From the NCBI GenBank assembly GCA_905221605.1, contig CAJNDS010000031.1, positions 1-64,000 of the forward strand: DNA of 64,000 nucleotides, in the 5' to 3' direction. The notes beneath the pieces are model-generated. The model had not been told where the DNA came from. It did no database searches and saw only the letters and a program-made list of their open reading frames with translations. This document shows, piece after piece, positions 11,721 to 22,489 of this stretch (positions within the stretch are counted from its first letter, which is position 1; each line of letters begins with the position of its first letter). The stretch comes from Symbiodinium natans (lineage: Eukaryota > Sar > Dinophyceae > Suessiales > Symbiodiniaceae). The translations under genes were made by a program, and so were the position numbers.

Positions 11721-11915
11721 GGCTGCAGGATGACGCAAGAGTCGTAAGGGCACGCTTTCGAGCAATGGGAGCCTTGGACCAGAAGCCTCACAAGCCATCA
11801 CAAGCTAAATGTTCCACAAAAGGCCGCGGTTCATGCCGACTAAGCCCATGCCCGTCTGAATGCAGGAGTCTTTTTCCTTGAAAATCGTATCTCCCACGAA
11901 CACTGACAGCATGGC

Positions 11916-13150
11916 CATGGAAGCACAACATCTTGAGGCCATGAGCCGTGCAGCCCTGACCTCAAACTGACGGGGTGAAACGATGCGGAATCTTAGCTAT
12001 CTTCGGTTGACACCCTGCCTCAGCTTCCGCCAGTTGACGAACTTGTCAATATCCCTGTGAATGGCGCATGGATTGCACATTGGTCAATGACGTCTCCGCA
12101 GCTTTGTGCTATGAGCTGACTCTAGGAGTAGTTGTCTCACAACATGCGCTGCAGCTGCCGTACATCTTCAGCAATGCTTCGGGCTGCCGAGTACCAGTGC
12201 CAAGTCTGCCTCTTGTCTTGACGCATCTTGAACGCGTTGGCCAGGCGCGCAAACTTCTGCATATTGACCTGGCAAGTGCCGCAGCGAGCTGAGCCAAAGG
12301 AGATTTCACCGCCTGAAGCAGAAACGCAAGCACCCACACAGGATCCCCAGAAAGGCATCGGGCGGGGCACCTCTCAAGGTCTTAGTCTTAGAGCCTTTGG
12401 AGCATTTTTATGGTCTATGTCTTTCGCCCTGTCAGCCTTCTCCATTCCGTTCTGCACAGCCAAGGGCGCATAGATGTTGCTCCGCCCCAGGCCTTTCAAC
12501 AGAGGGGCAATTGTCTTGAGGCAGCCTTGGGACCATAAACAGACAAAACAGCCCACTCTGCACATGCCCTAGTTGTTGCTGAGAAGACAGCGAAAACAGC
12601 TTCTCTTCTGCGGCACATGCCGGATCACCGCAACATGTCTGAGACTTTTTTAACTTCCTTCACGCGAATCCACGTAGGAGTTTGCGCTGGGGCCGCGCGG
12701 CGCGTTGCTTGTAAGGCCTTGCATTGCAGGCTGCAACTCGGGAGCTAGCAGCTGCCGACCAATTGTTGTGGAGATGGGTCTGGGTCCAACATCCAAGACT
12801 TCCTAGGCCCTAACCCCATGGCCTCAGCAGGACCTTGGGTTGATGGCCCCAAGAACTAAATAGCAGACTCACAAGCAATTCAGAATCTGAATTGGCCCTT
12901 GAAAAAAGTTTAAAAAAAAAAAACATAAAAACATAAACGGCGCATACATTGTGCATACATACATACATGCAGACAGACACACACATATAATATATATATA
13001 TATATACACATGTATACATACATATATATATATATATGAGGCAGGAACCTTTACGCATGATTTGACATAGGTCTTTCGTTTATATACATTGGACTATTTA
13101 AACCCTAATCTCTTTGGCCAGACACGTTCTGTTGCTGGCTCCTTCTGCCA
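11916..13150. other. Unassigned spacer with TA/CATA microsatellite
   Basis: Unique sequence runs from the array edge to about 12900 with no open frame or motif I trust. From ~12905 to 13037 there is a poly-A run, then CATA, CAGA/CACA and TA repeats. The minus-strand open frame over the microsatellite (Tyr/Ile/Cys-rich) is an artefact of the repeat. Confidence 0.5.
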
Positions 13151-14025
13151 CAAAAGCAGAAGCATTTAAACCTTTGGAAGCCATTATAACTATTTCTTAT
13201 CTAAAACTTCAACAGGTTAACCCTTGTTTTTTTGAGGGAAAGGGAGTAACCACAGAATTGACGAGATTTCGGGCCTAGGGTAATGGACGGAAGGTTTCTA
13301 CAAAGAAAGAGTCTAACCGAGCCTAACCACAGAATTTGACGAATTTGGTGTGTAGGGTTTAGCCGAAAGTTTTTGAAGAGAAAGGGTCTAACCGACGCGC
13401 TTTTCTATACCGTATTGTTTTTACAAAACCCACAGAAGCTACCTGAAACTAAATTGCACAACATTCGTTTCGGTTGCTTCTTTATGTTTGCTGTCTTTGT
13501 TGAATAAGTTGTTCTTTCCGTAGACCTTGCGCTATTTCTCTTTTCTGAAAAAAATCAAATGCGTTTTGTTTTATTATTGTAGTATGAGCCACAGAATTCA
13601 ATCGAAAAAGTCATGTGTCTAGGTCATCTGAAAGCTCTTTTATCTCTGTGTAGGTAATGAATGCCCTTGCCTCTTCTGAAAAGGGGTCCTCCAACGGCTC
13701 CCCTCTCTCCTTCTCTTTTAGGAATGACAGAGCTCCTTTTTTACAACTTATGAAAAAGCCTTTCTCCTACTTGAAGAAGTGTTTACTAGAAAGAGATAGA
13801 GTAGATCTTCCATTTCCTCGAGAGACAGATCTTTCAATGAAAACGAATACAAGAGGACTTTCATGTCCCATTAGGAGAGAGAGGAGCTCTCTCCTGCTGC
13901 ATTAAAAGATAGAGGACGTCGTTCGTGTCTAGTGTTCATTTCATATAAAGGAGAGGGGGGAGGGGGGGGCGGGGGTGGCCGGCTTAGATAGGGTTTATTT
14001 GGAAGCTGAGAGTCGTGTTTTGGTG
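13151..14025 (+). repeat. Duplicated ~875-bp segment, copy A
   Basis: From CAAAAGCAGAAGCATTTAAA onward this matches 17957-18835 at an offset of about 4.8 kb, with only scattered substitutions. Similarity decays beyond about 14025. Both copies keep an 82-codon open frame (13657-13905 here) that differs at two residues between copies. It has no recognisable motif and sits in pyrimidine-rich sequence, so I do not call it a gene. Confidence 0.8.
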
Positions 14026-14897
14026 TGGTAGATAGAAAGGAAAGGGCATGAGAAAGTAGCGAGAGGAGCTCTTCAATTCCCTTCCTTATCTCCTATGCTC
14101 TTTTCCTTCTTATTGCAACAGGAGAAGACAGGAAAAGGGCTTCCATTCCCCTCTTGTTCTTCCTTTCTTGTGTTTTTGTCATTTAGAGAGGAACAGGAGA
14201 AGAGGAGGGAGAGAGAAGGAGAGAGGAGAGATAACAGGAATCCAATTTCAATGGAATAGCAAAGAATACAATAGAAGAGAGATGAATAGAGAAGAGGGAG
14301 AGACAAAACAATGCGCTGAGAAGATGGCACTCTTCTTTATCTTTCCTCAGAGCAGAAGAGATAGGCCGAGAAGAGGGATATGATGAAGTACGGCAAGGTT
14401 TTATCATGCAAGTTCCTTTATTGTGTTTTATCAGTTAAAAGGAAACAGAAGGAGAGAAGGGAAAGGGAAGTGAGAGAGGAGAGACAGCAAGGAGGCCATT
14501 TTATTTTTCTGGAAGGGTACTGAACAGAAGAGAGGAGACAAGAAACAAGGAGACGGAGGAACACAACAAGGCGCACAGGAGATGGCACTCTTCTTTATCT
14601 ATAATCTCTCCCTTCCTTGTCTCTCCCTTTCCCTCTATAATTAAACAAGACAAGACTATTCTTGCTCTTCGCAGATAGGTGCCCTCTCTCCTCTTCAGGA
14701 AGCCCTTGCCCTCATTTTGCTTGCTCTCTGAAACGACAAGGAAACAACACATAGAACGAGAGGAAAGGGAATGAAACAATAGGCAGTGGAGCTCTTCTAT
14801 TTGTTTCCCCATCTCTTTTTTTCTTTTTTCTTTCAAAAAGGCAAAAGAAGCTTCCTTGTGTGTGTTTTTGAGATTTACAGGAGAACAAGAGAAGAGA

Positions 14898-14899
<2 letters not shown>

Positions 14900-14952
<53 letters not shown>
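14900..14952. repeat. (GA)n microsatellite
   Basis: An uninterrupted GA dinucleotide run of about 50 bp inside the purine-rich block. Shorter runs occur at 20072-20101 and 28181-28220. Confidence 0.95.
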
Positions 14953-14957
<5 letters not shown>

Positions 14958-16315
14958 GAGAGGAGAGATCAAAAGGAACGCAACTCTAATGGGATAAGCA
15001 ATGACAAGAATGGAAGAGAAATGACGACAGGCGAGGGAGGCGCAAAAATCAGGCAAAGAGAAGACGGTGCTCGTTTTCATCTTTCTTCTGGATCTAATTT
15101 TTCTCTTCTCTTGTTCATTTCCGTTAGAAAGAAAGAAACAAAAGGAAGAACAATGAACATGTAAGCAAACCCAGCTGATGCTCATGATTTCTCTCTCTCT
15201 CTCCCTATATATGGGCGATGGAACGAGTGTCCTGTTTGATCGTTTTCTGCATCTTCAAGCGAGGAAAAGGGACACCCCACAAGAAAGCACTTAGGGTGTC
15301 CCTTTTGCTCGTTTGAAGACACAGCAAGCGATTAAAAGGGACGCCCGCTCTGGATTGGCAGCAAGCCCAACTGATGCTCATGATTTTTCTCTCTCCCCAT
15401 ATATGGGCGATGGAACGCGTGTCTTTTTGGATCGTTTTCTGCATCTTCAAGCGAGGAAAAGGGACACCACAAGGAAACACTTAGTCAGGGTGTCCTTTTG
15501 CTCGTTTGAAGACACAGAAGGCGATTAAAAAGGACGCCCATTTTGGATCGGCAGCAAACCCAGCTGATGCTCATGATTTCTCTCATATATGGGCGATGGA
15601 ACGGGTGTCCTTCCTGATCGTTTTCTGCATCTTCAAGGGAGAAAGAAGGGCGACAACCAAGAAAGAATAATAGCGTCAGATATAGGGAGGGAAATTGAAG
15701 GGCTCCTCTCTTTGCTTAGTCATTCACTTTCCTCTCTTCTTATCTGTTGTTTTCTTCGCTTCAAAAAGCAAAATAAGGGAAAGGAAATTTCCTGAAGAGG
15801 AGAGGGGGCACCTATCTGTAAAGAGCAATCGTTTAGAGGGGAACAGGAGAAGAGGAGCGAGAGAGAAGGAGAGAGGAGAGGAGAGATAACAGGAATCCAG
15901 TTTCAATGGAATGGCAAAGAAAAGAATAGAAGAGAGATGAATAGAGAAGAAGGAGAGACAAAACAAGGCGCTGAGAAGATGGCACTTTTCTTTATCTTTC
16001 CTCCCTCCCTTATCTCTCCCTTCCCTCTTTCTTTTCGAAATAAGAACAACTAAACAGGAAGAATTATGAAAAGGAGAACAGTAAGAAAAAAGAGCAGAAG
16101 AGATAGGCCGAGAAGAGGGATATGATGAAGTACGGCAAGGTCGACGCGCAAGGAGTCACCCTCTGCTTTACCTTCCACTGCTTTATCACGCAAGTTCCTT
16201 TCTTGTGTTTTATCAGTTAAAAAAGAAACTAGAAGGAGAGAAGGGAAAGGGAAGTGAGAGAGGAGAGAGATAGCAAGGTGGCAATTTTTCTGGAAGCGTG
16301 CTGCCGTGTTTGAAG

Positions 16316-16395
16316 AAAACAGGGCGGTTCAACAGTACCAATTTTTTTCAAGACAACCTTTAAGAAAATTTGGTACTGTTGAACCGCCTTGTTTT
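16316..16395. repeat. Hairpin element, 26-bp arms
   Basis: The left arm 16316-16341 (AAAACAGGGCGGTTCAACAG...) and right arm 16370-16395 are inverted copies with a single mismatch, separated by a 28-base T/A-rich loop. Part of the left arm recurs as AAACAGGGCGGCTC just to the right. It is too long to be chance and looks like a tiny inverted-repeat element (MITE-like). Confidence 0.8.
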
Positions 16396-17822
16396 AAAGG
16401 AAACAGGGCGGCTCCGTTGCCTCTTAAAGGAATGAGATACTTTTTTCGAAAATGAGAAAGTGCCGTCTCCACTTTCAATAGGAAAGGAAAGAGAAGCGAT
16501 ATGAAGCAAGCTTCTCCGCCTCTTAAAGGAATGAGGTACTACTTATCTGAATAGGAAATGAGAAAGTTCCTTTTCCACTGTCAATAGGAAAGGAAAGAGA
16601 AGCGATTCTGCGACTCGGAATTCCTCTACCTGGTCCCTACCTCGTAGCTCCTCTACTTACGACATCTTGGCATTAAATTAAAGAGCCATTCATTGTTGAA
16701 CTCAACACATGATGAGTTTCCTCTAGCTGGCAAAAAAGACAACAGGAACACAGTCCATTTTTCCATGATACAATAGGATGGGAGCATGATTTGACGGAAT
16801 GAAGCTGGCGTCTCCTACCTCTTAAGGACTGAGATGAATAGAGCATGAGAAAGTTCGTTTCCACTTACAATCGGAAAGGAAAGGGAAACGATTCTGGAAC
16901 TCGAAATTCCTCTACCTGGTCTGTACCTTGTAGCTACTCTGCTTCTTATTGGTATTAAATGAAGAGCGCCATCGCTGTTTAACAAGACATGAAGAGTCCC
17001 TCAAAGCATAAAGCATGACAAACCCCCTCCAGTCCTCAGGAAGAAAAAGACAGCTCCTTTATCGCTTCATGCCTCTCTAAGTCCTAATCGGATAGGGATC
17101 CATGAAGAGTTCGCCTAGCTGTTAACAGAGGCACCAATCTATTTCCCAATAGGAAAGGAGCGACAAAGCGAACGAAGACATAAAGCCAAAAGCCCCTGTA
17201 CTTCGTAATCGGAGAGGGGAACGGGAGAGCGTGACAGAGCTTTTGCCTCTTTAAACAGCAATGAAGAGAGCTCCTCTACCTCTTATAAAGGAATGCGATA
17301 TGAGAAAGTTCCCTTTCCACTTATTCTGGAACTCGGAATTCCTCTACATGGTCTCTGCTTTGTAGCGCCTCTACTTCCTAGTAGTTACTAAATGAATGAG
17401 CTCCTTCTCCGTCTAACTTAAAACATGAGGATTTCCTCCAGCTGTTAACATGTTAACATAGGCAATGTATTTCCCACTAGGAAAGAAGCATGACAAACCC
17501 CTCCCTTACCCAGTAAGAATGAAGACATAAAGCCAAACGCCCCTTTACCTTGTAACCGGCTAAGGAATGGGAGAGCGTGACAGAGCTTTTGCCTCCTTAA
17601 ACGGGAACGAAGAGAACGCCTCTACCTCAAAGGAATGAGATACTCTTCTCTGATTATGCCATGAGAAAGTTCATTTTCTCTTAATGGGAAAGGACAGAGA
17701 AGTGACGCTAGAAACTCGGAATTCCCCCTACCTTGCATATAGCTCCTCCACTTCTTGGTATTCAACGGAAGCTTAACTAGATTTTGTCCGTCCTCTATTC
17801 GGAGAAATCACGAGAAAACACG

Positions 17823-17877
17823 CTGGTGCGATCTACTCGCTGCCTTTTCACAAAAGGAGGCACGTAGATCGCACCAG
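17823..17877. repeat. Hairpin element, CTGGTGCGATCTAC arms
   Basis: CTGGTGCGATCTAC at 17823-17836 is inverted at 17864-17877, with an inner TGCCTTTT/AAAAGG pairing. It is bracketed by two direct copies of a GTCCGTCCTCT(A/G)TT(C/T)GGAGA motif at ~17788 and ~17880. Confidence 0.75.
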
Positions 17878-17956
17878 ACGTCCGTCCTCTGTTTGGAGAT
17901 ATCACGAGAAAACGCGACTGCAAAAATCTGGCGCGACCGACTCACTGCCTGTTCTA

Positions 17957-18835
17957 CAAAAGCAGAAGCATTTAAACCTTTGGAAGCCATTATAACTATT
18001 TCTTATCTAAAACTTCAACAGGTTAACCCTTGTTTTTTTTGAGGGAAAGGGAGTAACCACAGAATTGACGAGATTTCGGGCGTAGAGTAATGGACGGAAG
18101 GTTTCTACAAAGAAAGGGTCTAACCGAGTCTAACCACAGAATTTGACGAATTTGGTGTGTAGGGTTTAGCCGAAAGTTTTTGAAGAGAAAGGGTCTAACC
18201 GACGCGCTTTTCTATACCGTATTGTTTTTACAAAACCCACAGAAGCTACCTGAAACTAAATTGCACACCATTCGTTTCGGTTGCTTCTTTATGTTTGCTG
18301 TCTTTGTTGAATAAGTTGTTCTTTCCGTAGACCTTGCGCTATTTCTCTTTTCTGAAAAAAATCAAATGCGTTTTGTTTTATTATTGTAGTATGAGCCACA
18401 GAATTCAATCGAAAAAGTCATGTGTCTAGGTCATCTGAAAGCTCTTTTATCTCTGTGTAGGTAATGAATGCCCTTGCCTCTTCTGAAAAGGGGTCCTCCA
18501 ACGGCTCCCCTCTCTCCTTCTCTTTTAGGAATGACAGAGCTCCTTTTTTACAACTTATGAAAAAGCCTTTCTCCTACTTGAAGAAGTGTTTACTAGAAAG
18601 AGATAGAGTAGATCTTCCATTTCCTCGAGAGACAGATCTTTCAATGAAAACGAATACAGGAGGACTTTCATGTCCCATTAGGAGAGAGAGGACCTCTCTC
18701 CTGCTGCATTAAAAGATAGAGGACATCGTTCGTGTCCAGTTTTCGTTTCCTATAAAGGAGAGGGGGGAGAACGGGGGAGGGGGGGTGGGTGGCTCAAATA
18801 GGGTGTATTTGGAAGCTAGGGCTCGGGTTTTGCCC
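17957..18835 (+). repeat. Duplicated ~875-bp segment, copy B
   Basis: Second copy of the 13151-14025 segment, including the same ACAGAATTGACGAGATTTCG and GAAGCTACCTGAAACTAAA stretches. The right end carries the same poly-G tract (GGAGAGGGGGGAG). The left edge lies immediately right of the hairpin element at 17823-17877. Confidence 0.8.
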
Positions 18836-18854
18836 ATGGCAAAGAGAAGATGGT

Positions 18855-19965
18855 ATTCGTCTTCATCTTTCCTATCCTTCTTGTCTTTCTTCTCTCTTGT
18901 TCGTTTCCCTTTGAAACAAAAAAAACCAAAGGAATAACAATGAACATGAAAGGAACTCGCTTTCTTTTCCGTTTGGGCACAAGAGGAGGGAGCATGGAGA
19001 GGGGCCACGGGCAAGCAGCCAACCCCGTTCATGTCCCCAACCATTGAAAAAGGATAAGAAAGGACAAGGGCCTCCATTCCCCTCTTATGATTTCCTTGTG
19101 TTTTTTGTCGTTGAAGAGGACGGAGAGAGAAGGAGGAGGAGAAATAGACAGGATTGCATTTTTAATGGGAAGAGCAAAGACAACAATGGAAGAGAGATGA
19201 ATAAAGGATAAGGAAAGACAAAACAAGGCATCTTCTTTATCGATCCTCTCTCCCTTATCTCTCTCTTCCCTTTTCTTCTCGAAATAAGGAAAACAAAAAG
19301 GAAGAATTATGAAAACAGGAGAAGGGTAAGGAAAGGAAGCCGAGAAAAGAGATATGATGAAGTACGGCAAGGTCCACGCGCAAGGAGTCACCCTCTGCTT
19401 GCCTTTCCTCTGCTTTATCATACAAGTTCCTTTCTTGTTTTTTAATCAGTTGAAAGGTAATAGGTGGAGAGAAGGGAAAGGGAAATGAGAGAGGAGAGAT
19501 CACAAGGATGCCTTTTTTCTGGAAGCGTACTGAAAGGAATAGAAGAGACAGGAAGCAATGAGAGGGACGGACAAAACAAGGCGCAAAGAAGATGACTTTC
19601 CTCTACATCTATCTTCTCTCCTTTGTCCCTTTTGAATGAGAAAACAACCCTTCTTGCTCTTCACAGATAGGTGTCCTCCCTCCTCTCCAGGAAAGCTCCT
19701 TTCCCTTATTTTGCTTTTTGAAGCGAATAAGAACAAGAACAGGTAGGAAGAGAGGAAAGGGAAAGAATAAGTAAAGAGAGGAGCCCTTCAATCCGCCTCC
19801 CTGTCTCTTATGTTCTTTTCCTTCTTAGGGGGTGTGAAGATGCAGAAGACGATTGAAAAGGAAAAGGACACCCGTTCCATCGCCCCTGTATATAGAGAGA
19901 TATCATGAGCATCAGCTGGGTTTGCTGCCCATCCAAAACGCTGTCCCTTTAATCGCTTTCTGTGT
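18855..19965 (+). repeat. Tandem ~1.2-kb module, copy A
   Basis: This segment reappears at 20285-21465 at an offset of 1.43-1.5 kb, with insertions and deletions in the left part and near identity from GATATGATGAAGTACGG (19351 versus 20845) for over 430 bp. It ends in the GCATCAGCTGGGTTTGCTGCC module. Open frames spanning it are low-complexity and shift frame between copies, so it is not a gene. Confidence 0.75.
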
Positions 19966-20284
19966 GTCAAACGAGCAAAAGGGACACCCCTAAATGTTTT
20001 CTTTTTGGATGTCTTTCTTTTGCCTTAAAGACACAGCAAACGTAAAAAAAGGACGCCTGCTTCCATCGCACATAGAGAGAGAGAGAGAGAGAGAGAGAGA
20101 CTGAGAATGAATGAGTGAGAGATAGATATTGGGACAGGGAAAGAGAGCAAGCTAAAGAAAGAACGAAAGAAAAAATAGCGACAGGGATACAGACAGAGAG
20201 AGAGAGAGAGAGCTTTTGTTCGGGGGCATCCTTTTTTCTCGCTTGAAGATGCAGAAAACGATCCAAAGGGACACCCGCTCGATA

Positions 20285-21465
20285 GAACCCGTCTTCATCT
20301 TTCCTATCCTTCTTGTCTTTCTTCTCTCTTGTTCGTTTCCCTTTGAAACAAAAACCCAAAGGAAGAACAATGAAAATGAAGGAACTCGCTTTCTTTTTCC
20401 GTTTGGGAGCAATGAAAAGAACCGAGGAGATAAAGCGAGAGGAGGCATATGCTGAAGCATGGAGAGGGGCCACGGGCAAGCAGCCAACCCCGCTCACATT
20501 CCCCAACCATTGAAGAAAGATAAGAAAGGCCAGGGGCCTCCATTCCCCTGATATTCTTATTTTCTTGTGCTTTTTGTCCTTGAAGAGGAGGGAGAGAGAA
20601 GGAGGAGGAGACATAGACAGGGTTGCATTTTTAACAGGAAGAGCAAAGACAAGAATAGAGAGATGAATAAAGGAGCAGGAAAGACAAAACAAGGCACAGA
20701 TAAGATGGGACTCTTCTTTATCGATCCTCTCTCCCTTATCTATCCCTTCCCTCTTTCTTTTCGAAATAAGAACAACTAAACAGGAAGAATTATGAAAAGG
20801 AGAACAGTAAGAAAAAAAAGCAGAAGAGATAGGCCGAGAAGAGGGATATGATGAAGTACGGCAAGGTCCACGCGCAAGGAGTCACCCTCTGCTTACCTTT
20901 CCCCTGCTTTATCATACAAGTTCCTGTCTTGTTTTTTAATCAGTTGAAAGGTAATAGGTGGAGAGAAGGGAAAGGGAAATGAGAGAGGAGAGATCACAAG
21001 GATGCCTTTTTTCTGGAAGCGTACTGAAAGGAATAGAAGAGACAGGAAGCAATGAGAGGGACGGACAAAACAAGGCGCAAAGAAGATGACTTTCCTCTAC
21101 ATCTATCTTCTCTCCTTTGTCCCTTTTGAATGAGAAAACAACCCTTCTTGCTCTTCACATATAGGTGTCCTCCCTCCTCTCCAGGAAAGCTCCTTTCCCT
21201 TATTTTGCTTTTTGAAGCGAATAAGAACAAGAACCGGTAGGAAGAGAGGAAAGGGAAAGAATAAGTAAAGAGAGGAGCTCTTCAATTCCCCTCCCTGTCT
21301 CTTGTGTTCTTTTCCCTCTTGGGGGGTGTCGTTCTTTCTCCTTTGAAGATGCAGAAGACGATTGAAAAGGAAAAGGACACCCGTTCCATCGCCCCTATAT
21401 ATAGAGAGAGATATCATGAGCATCAGCTGGGTTTGCTGCCAATCCAAAAAGGTGTCCCTTTGAGC
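20285..21465 (+). repeat. Tandem ~1.2-kb module, copy B
   Basis: Second copy of 18855-19965. Its right end runs directly into the 87-bp satellite: the shared text up to AATCCAAAAAGG is followed at once by GAGCCGCGAATTTCTC. The left edge follows a GAGA tract and a CTTGAAGATGCAGAAAACG module. Confidence 0.75.
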
Positions 21466-22212
21466 CGCGAATTTCTCATCGCACACGAAGAGCAGCCCGA
21501 TTTGGCCAAATTTTGCCCGGAGGCTGCCCGGCAAAATTTGGCCAAACCGAGCCGTGCATTTCTCATCGCACACGAAGAGCAGCCCGATTTGGCCAAATTT
21601 TGCCCGGAGGCTGCCCGGCAAAATTTGGCCAAATCGAGCCGCGCATTTCTCATCGCACACGAAGAGCAGCCCGATTTGGCCAAATTTTGCCCGGAGGCTG
21701 CCCGGCAAAATTTGGCCAAATCGAGCCGCGCATTTCTCATCGCTCACGAAGAGCAGCCCGATTTGGCCAAATTTTGCCCGGAGGCTGCCCGGCAAAATTT
21801 GGCCAAATCGAGCCGCGCATTTCTCATCGCATACGAAGAGCAGCCCGATTTGGCCAAATTTTGCCCGGAGGCTGCCCGGCAAAATTTGGCCAAATCGAGC
21901 CGTGCATTTCTCATCGCATACGAAGAGCAGCCCGATTTGGCCAAATTTTGCCTGGAGGCTGCCCGGCAAAATTTGGCCAAATCGAGCCGCGCATTTCTCA
22001 TCGCTCACGAAGAGCAGCCCGATTTGGCCAAATTTTGCCCGGAGGCTGCCCGGCAAAATTTGGCCAAATCGAGCCGTGCATTTCTCATCGCACGCGAAGA
22101 GCAGCCCGATTTGGCCAAATTTTGCCCGGAGGCTGCCCGGCAAAATTTGGCCAAATCGAGCCGCGCATTTCTCATCTCCGACGAAGAGCAGCCCGATTTG
22201 GCCAAATTTTGT
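21462..22212. repeat. 87-bp self-complementary satellite, nine units
   Basis: Nine copies of GATTTGGCCAAATTTTGCC occur at exactly 87-bp spacing from 21499 to 22195. In complete units it is followed after an 11-base GAGGCTGCC-type loop by its inverted copy CGGCAAAATTTGGCCAAATC, then a linker with CATTTCTCATCGC and GAAGAGCAGCCC. Each full unit can fold into a ~20-bp stem. Because 87 is divisible by three and stops are absent, several frames on both strands stay open for 200-380 codons with 29-residue periodicity. These are by-products, not five overlapping genes. Confidence 0.95.
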
Positions 22213-22239
22213 CCTTCGTGTTTTTTGAGAAAACACCAT

Positions 22240-22366
22240 GGACAAAATCTGCCCGGATCTACGCGGCGCTGTTTCTTACAAAAAAAGTGATGCGTAGATC
22301 CAGGCAGATTTTGTCCGTTGTGTTTTTGGAGAAATCACCATGGACAAAATCTGCCTGGATCTACGC
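22240..22366. repeat. Hairpin element plus third arm copy
   Basis: GGACAAAATCTGCC... at 22240-22264 is inverted at 22292-22316 with one mismatch in 25, and the same arm occurs again in direct orientation at 22342-22366. The arm resembles the satellite arm (GGCAAAATTTGGCC), so the two structures probably share an origin. Confidence 0.8.
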
Positions 22367-22489
22367 GGGGCCCGGCAAAATCTGACCAAAGTGACGCGAC
22401 CCTAATTTATATAATTTACATAAGTTCTTATAATTTACATAAAATAAAAATAATTTAAATGGAAAAGGAGGGGGGGCTGGCCCGCTTCC

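Larger units (their letters stand above)
6198..11915. repeat. Tandem gene array, five units of ~1147 bp
   Basis: Five direct units lie at a strict 1147-bp period for copies 1 to 4 (counted from the left) and 1150 bp between copies 4 and 5. Each holds a 759-bp minus-strand gene and a ~388-bp spacer. At both ends homology breaks off at about the same point in the unit: the left edge starts at TCCCAAATCACC just after where spacers read ...ATAGCCAT, and the right edge stops near 11915 after ACAGCATGGCCAT. The array is therefore close to a whole number of units. Spacer differences step along the array: copies 1-2 share one version of the 5' flank, copies 3-5 another, and the spacer downstream of copy 5 is the most diverged. 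This fits stepwise unequal exchange with homogenisation, as is common for dinoflagellate genes. Confidence 0.95.
14040..17780. repeat. GA-rich complex repeat modules
   Basis: The plus strand is strongly purine-biased and is built from recurring modules. One carries GAGGGATATGATGAAGTACG (near 14370 and 16115, again near 20840). One carries CAGCTGATGCTCATGATTT followed by GGCGATGGAACG and CGTTTTCTGCATCTTC (near 15171, 15370 and 15562). Another is a CTCTTAAAGGAATGAG...GAGAAAGTTCC block repeated through 16420-17660. Open frames here are low-complexity Arg/Glu/Ser/Leu strings and are not supported as genes. Confidence 0.65.

Noticed and set aside
13657-13905. 82-codon open frame conserved in both copies of the 875-bp duplication
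   Set aside because: The copies are recent duplicates, so conservation is expected. No motif, and polypyrimidine-driven composition.
21499-22215. CRISPR array
   Set aside because: The whole 87-bp unit is conserved, with no variable spacers, and the context is eukaryotic.
21103-22385. Several long overlapping open frames (224 to 380 codons) on both strands
   Set aside because: They all follow the 87-bp repeat period and its neighbours. Open frames in so many phases at once show a repeat lacking stops, not several proteins.
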